A stretch of 64,000 nucleotides of DNA from Oncomelania hupensis (Eukaryota > Mollusca > Gastropoda > Littorinimorpha > Pomatiopsidae): positions 33,108,364 through 33,172,363 of the forward strand of contig CM072523.1 in NCBI GenBank assembly GCA_036898135.1, in the 5' to 3' direction. Position numbers and translations under genes: made by a program. Within the stretch, counting starts at the first letter, position 1. Each line of letters opens with the position of its first letter. A model generated the notes under the pieces. The model saw only the letters and a list, made by a program, of their open reading frames with translations, made no database searches and was not told the DNA's origin. Below, piece by piece: positions 36,401 to 45,400 of the stretch.

Positions 36401-39400
36401 GAAATTCTACAAACTTGCTGTATCGGTGTTTGCATCATCAAGGCATGTTTTTGCTTTGTATTAAATTTGAAAACGAAAGTAGCTTTTTTTGTTCAAAATG
36501 TTAGAACTTTTCTTGAATTATTTTAGAGAAGTGTTCCTTGCGGAATGCATCCTAAAGTGTCATGTTCTGTTTGAATGTCATCTTACATACACTGTCTTGA
36601 GCTTAGCCTTATTATTTCTCGTTTTTATTTACAGAAAAGAGACATGGAGAGGAAGAAAAAGATAGGACTAAAGGAGCACAAAGTGTACAGGTTTGTGAAA
36701 ATCTCTTATTCACAAGAAAACACGACATTCTTTCAGCCTCAAAATAGAACACCAATTCTTATCTTTTCTCTTTTCGTTACAAGGTCTGCGATATCTTACT
36801 TTGGTCATTGGGCTTCTATAGTTATGTGCTAATGTAACTTTACATTATTTTACAAAGGAAAAGATAGGAAGGACCAGGCAGTTTCAATACAAATGCCGTT
36901 TAAATAGAAGCAAACACTGAAAGCAAAGTTGAAAGTTGAGTACATCTTTACTGTAGACACTTCTGTTGTTCTGAGAATATATTTTTTTTTAAAAGCCCTT
37001 GTTCTTTTTAGGTGAAAATGGTGTCTGCTTTCTTTCATCAGTCTAGCGAAGATGAGATCAGAGTTGGCACAAGAGAAAAGAAAACAAGAGAAGCGGCAAC
37101 AGGTCAAGGAAAAGAAGATGGAAGAGAAGAAGACGGCAACCAAAAGGCTGGGCAAAAATAAATATCCTTTTCACGGTTACCATTTGTTTAAAACTTAGCT
37201 CTGTTGGTGTTTGGTGTGTGTGTGGGCGGGTACATGTCTATATAAGATATGCAATCCAATGAATCATCATAGCGATTGTGGACCAAAGAAGAGGTGTTAG
37301 TGTACTTTTTTTTTTTTTTTTTAATCGTTCTTATATAGCGCTTTTCCAGCTCAAGAGCTGCTCAAGGCGCTGGCCGATACAGGATCTAACTCAAGCCACC
37401 CGAGACGCCCACCCGCAGCCTTTGGGCGCATGGTCCGACGCCCGGACAACTGAGCACAATCCTGGGGAGCCAGGGATGGGGGAGAAGGACCTAGGTGCAT
37501 GCTGGGTGTGTTCTTGTCACCGGCACTCACCCGTCTAGGACATGAGTGTCAGGATCTTTAAAGTCCGTTATGATGGAATGTATGCGACACAGACTAGACC
37601 TCGGTTTATACTCTCATCCGAAGGGGCAAGCGTACATACAGTACGTTTTAATTTTACCTGATTTTGTTGTTGTTGTCTGTGAAATCATGAAAATGTACTC
37701 CCTGTGTCTGTGAGAATAGAGTGTTGGGTAAGGCTAGGATTGGATCTGGCTGCGTATTTTAAACCCACAAGATAGAACATTATTTATTATTCTGATTATC
37801 GCGGTGGCGGTGCCTAATGTTTGAAAATTTTGTAAAGGTTTTGCCTACTTCGTTTCTCGATACAGTGGTGTGGGTTCTCATTTAGATTTTAAGATGGTAC
37901 TCTGCTTTTGTGTTGAATTCCTTAACTTTGTTCAAGTTTGAAACTCCCGATCTTGAGCTGAAATTGACAACTGAGCTAGTTCCAAACTTACGATCAGTGA
38001 AGGTAAGTGTGTTGATAGTGATCTGTTGAGTGAAGTTTATAATATAGTTTTGTTTCACCTCTCATGTGTGAACTATGATTATTAAGGGTGTCAATACTTC
38101 ATTATTGAATGATGTTTATCATTTCATTCTATTTTATATCTTGTGTATTTGTGGGTAGTATAATGTGATGTCATGTGTGCGACAAGACAATGATCATGGT
38201 CCAATGTAAGAGTTTGGTACTTCACTAATGAACACCTTCATTATGTCAGTAGTTGTCATGTAAATATGGTAATTTATGCACAAGTTTGTTGTTTATGTGT
38301 AGATGTATAGGATACTTGAAAATCTGTCGGTGCTTTCAGGAAACAAAACTGCATGGTTTTTCACACTTGGTTAATACTAATAGGGATATTTCGGAAGTGA
38401 GTGATTTTCATTGTGAAAGTCATTCTGCACTACTTTCTGTCTGTGACCTCAGCAGTTTACGCCCTCATTACTATGCAAAGGTGAAAGTTCATGAAATCCC
38501 ACGAAGAGGTTTCATGGAAAAGCTTTTTGCACTAAGTTGACTTAGTGAGTATATTTTGTTTATTACATCACTTGTATGACATCCAAAATGATATGATTTT
38601 GTAAAAGGGACCTTACTCAACCATTTTAGATGTGAAAATGGTGATTTGCACTTGTTTTGAGACTTGGAACATTGTTTGAAACGAAGTACTGGAGGTAGGT
38701 AAAGTTGCGTGGCGTATGAAGCTGCCTCTTGGCAACTATGAAAAGAGAAAGTAGTACGGAATGACTTTCGCAACGAACTCACTTGCTTCTGAAAGATCCC
38801 TATTGTTTAGTCTTGTTTCCCTTCTAGACTGTGCACATCACCTACTTCATAATGTATTGTTGTGTTTGATTTAGTTTCGTTATAAAACCACTGATTGACA
38901 GCTGATGCCTGCCAGTGTGACAGGTAACACGTGTGTGCTTAAATGCACATCTATCTAGAGGGCAAAAGGCTGAATTAATTTCACATACTATACCATGACT
39001 CAAAAGTGCAATGTTTATTGGCGTTGCTAGGTGAGTGCCTCTCAAGCGGAAGCTGACAAAAAATAAAACAGTCATAGAGTTGCTTCCCCTGAACCACCTT
39101 CCCCGTGCATTTCGTGCTATAACACGCGTCTAAGCGCTCACGATAACGGTCCGCATATCTCATTCCTTTTTTGGCACTTGTTGAGTGTGGTTGTGTCTAC
39201 TCTAGCTCTCCTTTTGCTGACTTACTGCGTTCGCCCTGTAGTTTGCTGTTATTACCGCCGGCGGAGTTTTGGGTTTTCTTGTTATTCTCAACGTAGCTGT
39301 TCGTCGGCTTCAACCCCGTCTATGCGTCTCTTCTACTTCGGCGACCGTTCGTTCTAAGGAATGTCGAGTTTCCTCGGTGCCTTCCTTGTTCCCTCTCCTG

Positions 39401-42400
39401 CCGACATTACCTCTGTATTGCTACGTTGCGCTTCCGCTCCTTCGCCTCCTGCTTTGTCTTCTACCCTTCAGGTTTGTAGAGTGGTGGTGGTGAGGTGGGG
39501 AGTGGCGGTAGTGAGGTGAGGGGTGGCTCCTTGGTCTTGCCAGAAGTGACCTTGGAGCCGTTTCTGGTCAAGGTTTACGACCAGAAACACATAAGTGGTC
39601 GCCCTAGTTTAGTACCACATAAATTTTTTCCGGCGGGGACGCCCCGGCTAGGCCGGACAAGCTACCTGCCGAAGCCTTCCCTTCTGTTTCCTGCGGGATT
39701 CAGACCGGGTCGGGACTTCTGGCTAATGTCGAGCTTGAAACATATAAAGCACTGCACGCAGTGTTACGTCCGGCTGCGACAGGGGGTGTGGCGTCCGGTT
39801 TGTCCCTCACCTCCCCGTTCCAGCCCCCATTGCACTTCCGCTTGCGGTCGTGGGGCGGGGGCTCTGGTTTCCGGTACGGGGGGTACGGTACACTCGTTAC
39901 CTTCCCCCGTTTCCGGTTTGGCTTCTCCCTTCCATCCCCCTTTGTTTTCCACTTCTGCTTGCGGTCTTGGGGTGGGGGCTCTGGTTTCCGGTTCGGGGGG
40001 TACCTGTACTCCCGTTACCTTTCCCTGTTTCCGGTTTGGCCTCTCCCTCCCATCCTCCTTTGTACTCCACTTCCGCTTGCGGTCGTGTGGCGGGGGCTCT
40101 GGTTTCCGGATCGGGGGGTGCGGTTCACCCACGGCCCCCTTCAGTTTCCGGTTTGGGTCTAGCATTCCCTGTTCACCCTTCTACCCCTTGGGGTCATGAG
40201 CAATCTTGCCACTGTAGATTGTTCAAACCTATAAAGGGAAAAGTGAAAGCCACAGTTGACAACCTGTCTTGCCTTTATAGGCAAGACAGATTCACTGCGG
40301 CAACAGTACCCCCGTTGGAGTGCCGGGGGTTTTCAGTATAAATAGTTTCCCCACTTTATGGAAATTTAGTGCTTTAAATTCCCACTGTCGCTGTCTTCCT
40401 CATTTACTCTTTCCCATTCCTGCTCTGTCCTTCACTCTGCTATACTATCTTCTTCTTCGCTAGATCAATGACCTACCTTTTTTCTTGAAAACTCTTCCTG
40501 GACAAGACTCCTTGTTTGTGTATGAGGTCTGTTGGATCAGCTTGGGAGTGTTGGACGCTTTCTGCCGGGTGGTCACTAGGGCTTCCTATGATTGTACTAT
40601 TTAGCACTATAGGCATTTTATATGTATGTGTTTGGTTGATGATTTATAATGATGTTTGTATTCTATTTTGTTTTTGTAACCGGGGGTTCGCGTAGTTGAG
40701 GTCAACCCTCAGCCGTCCCCCGCGTTGGATGTCTTTATTGTAAAGTGACTGGCCGGTGGAGGGCATTCAATTTTCCCACTGGGGTTGTTTCAGCAGATCT
40801 TTTATGCGGATCGGGGGTTGTCCGGTCCTGATTTGGCTCGGAAGAGTCCGCTGGACCTAAAGCAACAATAAATCAATCAATCAATGTTCACCCTTCAGTC
40901 TCTGCCACTTCCGTGTTCGGTTGTGGATCGGGGGTACTGGTTTCCGGTTCTGATGGTACGGTTTTTTCGTTACCTACTTCCGGATCACATGCAAATGCCG
41001 CTTTGCCTTTGTGTGCGCCAACTTCTGGTTGGGGTGGGGCACACTTGGTTCCTCCTACCCTAGTTCCTGTTTTCACGGGTGCTGGGGTGTTGTTATATCA
41101 GGCCCTTTCACCTGATGCTCTTTTTAAAGAGGCCGTTCAGCACGCGGCGGCTTTTTGTCCTCAGGTGGTGGAGGCGGTTTCGGTGCCCCTACCACACCTC
41201 CATTCCTTCCTAGGTGGGACTCTTGCTTCTGCCGAGTCTGATGAGGCTTGCCTTGTATTCAGGGAGTCTCCTAGTGTTAAATTTTTTGTGGATTGGGCCT
41301 TTTCTACCGCTAGAGGACTTAAAGAGGGCGAGGCCTCTTCCTCTTCGTTTGAGGAAGTGCCTCAGTTCCCTAGAGCTTCCGCTGTGGGCTCTTTTTTTTT
41401 TTCGAGTTCGTCCTCATTGACCGGTGTTCCCGGGAAGTTCCTCTCTCGGTCGTTTCTCCCAAAGTCATCGCTCCCGGTTTCCCAGGATGATCTTGCTCTT
41501 TTGAGGGACCTCAAGCCTTTGCCTCCTTCGTCGATCCCTGTTCCAGTCAGAGGTCTGGCACAGATAGAGGAGTCGATTGTTAGGTCCCTTGAGTATACTT
41601 CTCTCGCTGACGCGCTGACTGCAGCGCTGTCTTCGGCTCTGTTTTCTGGGCAAGTATTCTGGGACGACGTTTCGTTGATTGCGGTGAGGTCCTTGTTGCA
41701 GGCCCTCTATACCTCCATCGTTCTGGGTTGCGAGTCGCAGGCTTTTGCCTATGTCAACCTGCTTCTTGCGCGTCGTGACGCTTTTCTTCAGTCAGCATCT
41801 CCTTTGCCTCCGCTCTTGTCCTCCTCGCTTCGGTCTTCTCGGGGTGGGCGGGGTGGTACTTCCTCTTCCCGTGGCTGGGTTGAGGTGGGCCTTAGGCGTT
41901 TACGCAGTGGCGCGTTTTCCTTCAGTCCTGTCCCTGCCTGTCCGCCCCTAGGTGTTCTAACCCTCCGGGCGGGTGGCTTGGCTCGCCAGTTTCATGCTTG
42001 GCTCGGCCTCCCCTCTGCAAGCAGTTGGGTTCTAGAGGTGATTCGGTCGGGGTTCAAACTTCAGTGGGGTTCGTCTCGGCCCCCTCTTTGTCGCTCCCCG
42101 CCTTTGTTCCGCCCCCTGTCTCCTCCTGAGGCTCAGGCGATTCTGGATGCGGAGGTCATAGCCCTTCTCCAGAAGGGCGCTATGGAAGCACTCCCGCTGC
42201 GGTGCGTATGTCTCTGCGCCCAGGGGATTGGGCTACCTCTATCGATCTTTCTGACGCCTATTTCCATGTGTCTATTCATCCTCTTCACAGGTGTTGGATG
42301 CGTTTCGTCTGGAGAGATCGGGTTTTTCATTTTAAAGCCCTTCCCTTTGGTTTGTCTCTCAGTCCTTGGGTTTTCACAAGGATTGTCAAAGAACTCGCTG

Positions 42401-45400
42401 CCGTAGTTCGCGGACTCGGGGTGCGGTTCTCTGCTTATCTTGATGACTGGTTGGTCAAGGCTAGTTCTCACGATCTCTGTCTTGTGCACACCAGGCTCGT
42501 TTTCCTTTGGACGCGGCGCTTGGGGTTCTCTGTGAACCCTCTCAAGTCCGAGTTGTCTCCATCTCAGGTTTTCAACTACCTGGGGATGTCGTTCGACACT
42601 CGCGATTGGTCGGTCCGCCCTTTAGCTCGTCGGGTGCAGAAGCTTCAGTCCCTTCTGCTACTTTTGGAGAGTCAGGATGTCGTTTCAGCCAGATTTATGG
42701 CCTCTCTTTTGGGGTCGTTTGAGTCTATGGTTCCTCTGGTTCCCCTCGCGGGAGTTCGCAAGAGGCCGATTCAACGTTGGCTTTCTTCCCGTTGGAGTCA
42801 GTCCTGCGATTCCTGGGACGCTCTTTTTCCGGTCACGGAGGACCTTCGCGCTTCTCTGCTTCCTTGGAGGAATGTTGAGTGGCTTTCTTCGGGGGTTCCT
42901 ATCTCCCCTCCGCTTCCGGTGGCCGAAATCTTCACGGATGTGTCTTTGGTCGGTTGGAGTGCGCATACCGGCAGCCTTTCAGCTCACGGTTTTATGGTCT
43001 CAGGACCAGCTGTCTTGGCATATCAGTCGCCTGGAGATGGAAGCCGTTTGCCTGGCTCTTCATAGTTTTCTTCCCTCCCTGCCTCGGGTTTTGATTGATT
43101 GATTTATTATTGCTTTAGGTCCAGCGGACTCTTCCGAGCCAAATCAGGACCGGCCTGCCTCGGGGCCTCTTGCTCGTTCGCTCCGACAGTACACTGTGGT
43201 TTCTCTCATCAACCACTTCGGGGGTACCCATTCCCCTGCTCTCTCCATGATGGTGGAGAGCCTCCTTTTGTGGTTAGCTGATTTCGATTGTACGCTTGTC
43301 GCCAAGCATGTCAGCGGCTCTGTCAAGGTCTTCGCCGATCTTCTGAGTCGCCCTCATTGTGTGGTCCGCACGGAATGGACGCTGTCCCACTCCGTCCTTC
43401 AACCAGTTGGGCGGAGTGGTTTAAACCTCTGATCGATCTTTTTGCCACTCGTTACTCTTCCAGGCTACCCCTGTTTGTGTCGCCGGTCACAGACTGCCTG
43501 GCTTGGGTGGTGGACGCGTTGTCCCTTTCTTGGGAGGGGTTGGAGGCTTATGCCTTCCCGCCATTCTCCCTCCTTCCGCGGGTTCTCAGGAAAGCCGAGG
43601 AGGAGTCCCCTTCTCTCATTCTCGTGGCTCCCTTTTGGCCAGCTCAGCCCTGGTTCCCCGATCTCCATCTTTCCCAGGGGTGGTGCATTCCTCTCGCTCT
43701 CTGGGCGAGATCGCTTCTGCAGCCTCGATCCGGGATTCCGCACGGCAACCCAAGCGTTCTCAGTCTTCACGCTTGGCTGTTGTCCGGCCCTCTTTAAGAT
43801 GTTTCGGAGCTTCAGGAGGCCTCGGCAGGCTCCAGCTTGTATCCTGTTTCTGTCTTGCCATCCTCGAGAGGATGGCTTCTTGGTGTCGGTTCTGTAGTCG
43901 CGGCCCTACAATCCTGGTCCTCTTCTTCAGCCTGTTCACGGTAAAGTTGTTTAAGATAAAGTTGCTTCCCTCCGTCCTTTTCGTGCTAATCTGCACTTTT
44001 GAGTCATGGTATAGTATGCGAAATTAATATTAATATTATTAAAATTTAAAACAGATTTTCAACCTCAGAATAATCTGTGAGAAATACCTACAGCACCAAC
44101 AACATCTATATCATGTGTTCATAGACTTCAAGAAGGCATTTGACCGAGTCTGGCATGCAGCTCTATGGGCAACCATGAAAGTGTACAACATCAGCCCTAA
44201 AATTATAGAAGTAATCAAAAGCCTGTATGACAAGGCTACCAGTGCAGTCCTCCATAACAGCGTCATCGGGAACTGGTTCAGAACAACAATCGGTGTGCGT
44301 CAAGGATGCCTACTCTCTCCAACACTCTTCAACATCTTCCTAGAGCGCATCATGTCAGATGCTCTTGCAGATCACGAAGGCACAGTCAGCATAGGGGGCA
44401 GAGCAATCTCCAATCTTCGTTTTGCGGATGATATTGATGGATTGGCTGGAGAGGAACAAGAACTTGAACAGCTTGTACAGAGGCTTGACACTACCTCCAG
44501 AGCTTATGGAATGGAAATAAGTGCAGAGAAGACCAAAATGATGACCAACAACACCAATGGCATCAACACGGACATCAAAGTACAAGGCCAATCCCTCAAC
44601 ACAGTGCACAGCTTCAAATATTTAGGAGCCATTGTGTCAGACAATGGGTCTCGACAGGAAGTCCTCTCCAGGATCGCACAAACAACTGCTGCCCTGACAA
44701 GGTTGAAGCCCATTTGGAAAGACAGAACCATCAGTCTACATTCCAAAGTAAGACTGCTGCGCTCTCTGGTCATCTCCATCTTCCTATATGCTTGCGAAGC
44801 ATGGACCCTCACAGCAGATCTCCAACGAAGAATACAAAGCATGGAGATGAGGTGCTACAGAAGACTTCTGTGCATTTCCTATACCCAACACATCACCAAC
44901 AACGAAGTCCGACCGACCATCACACAAGCCATTGGACAACACGATGACCTGCTCACAGTGGTGAAGAAACGGAAACTCCGATGGTATGGCCACATCACCA
45001 GATCATCAGGTTTTGCAAAGACCATTCTGCAAGGCACAGTGCAAGGAGGTAGAAGAAGGGGGAGACCGAAAAAGAGGTGGGAGGACAACATTCGAGAATG
45101 GACTGGTTTGACACTGAGCGAAGCCATGAGGGCTGCTGAGGACAGAGAAAGATGGAGTATGCTGGTTAAGCGATCATCTGTGGTGCCCCTACGACCTTCG
45201 GGTTATGGGACAGGATAGGATAGGATTATTAAAATTTTATCTCTAAATTTATTATTAATAAGCATACTTACCATGACGCAATTTAATGTCCCTCCCACCT
45301 CCCCGCAGTTCCAAATAAGGAATGAGATATGCGGACCGTTATCGTGAGCGCTTAGACGCTAGTTATAGCACGAAATGCACGGGGAAGGTGGTTCAGGGGA

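Noticed and set aside
39764..40165. Minus-strand 133-codon frame rich in EPETRAPTPRPQAEV repeats
   Set aside because: Antisense reading of the gag tandem repeats; its regularity comes from the DNA repeat.
42685..42966. Minus-strand basic ORF
   Set aside because: Antisense to the DIRS RT/RNase H region.
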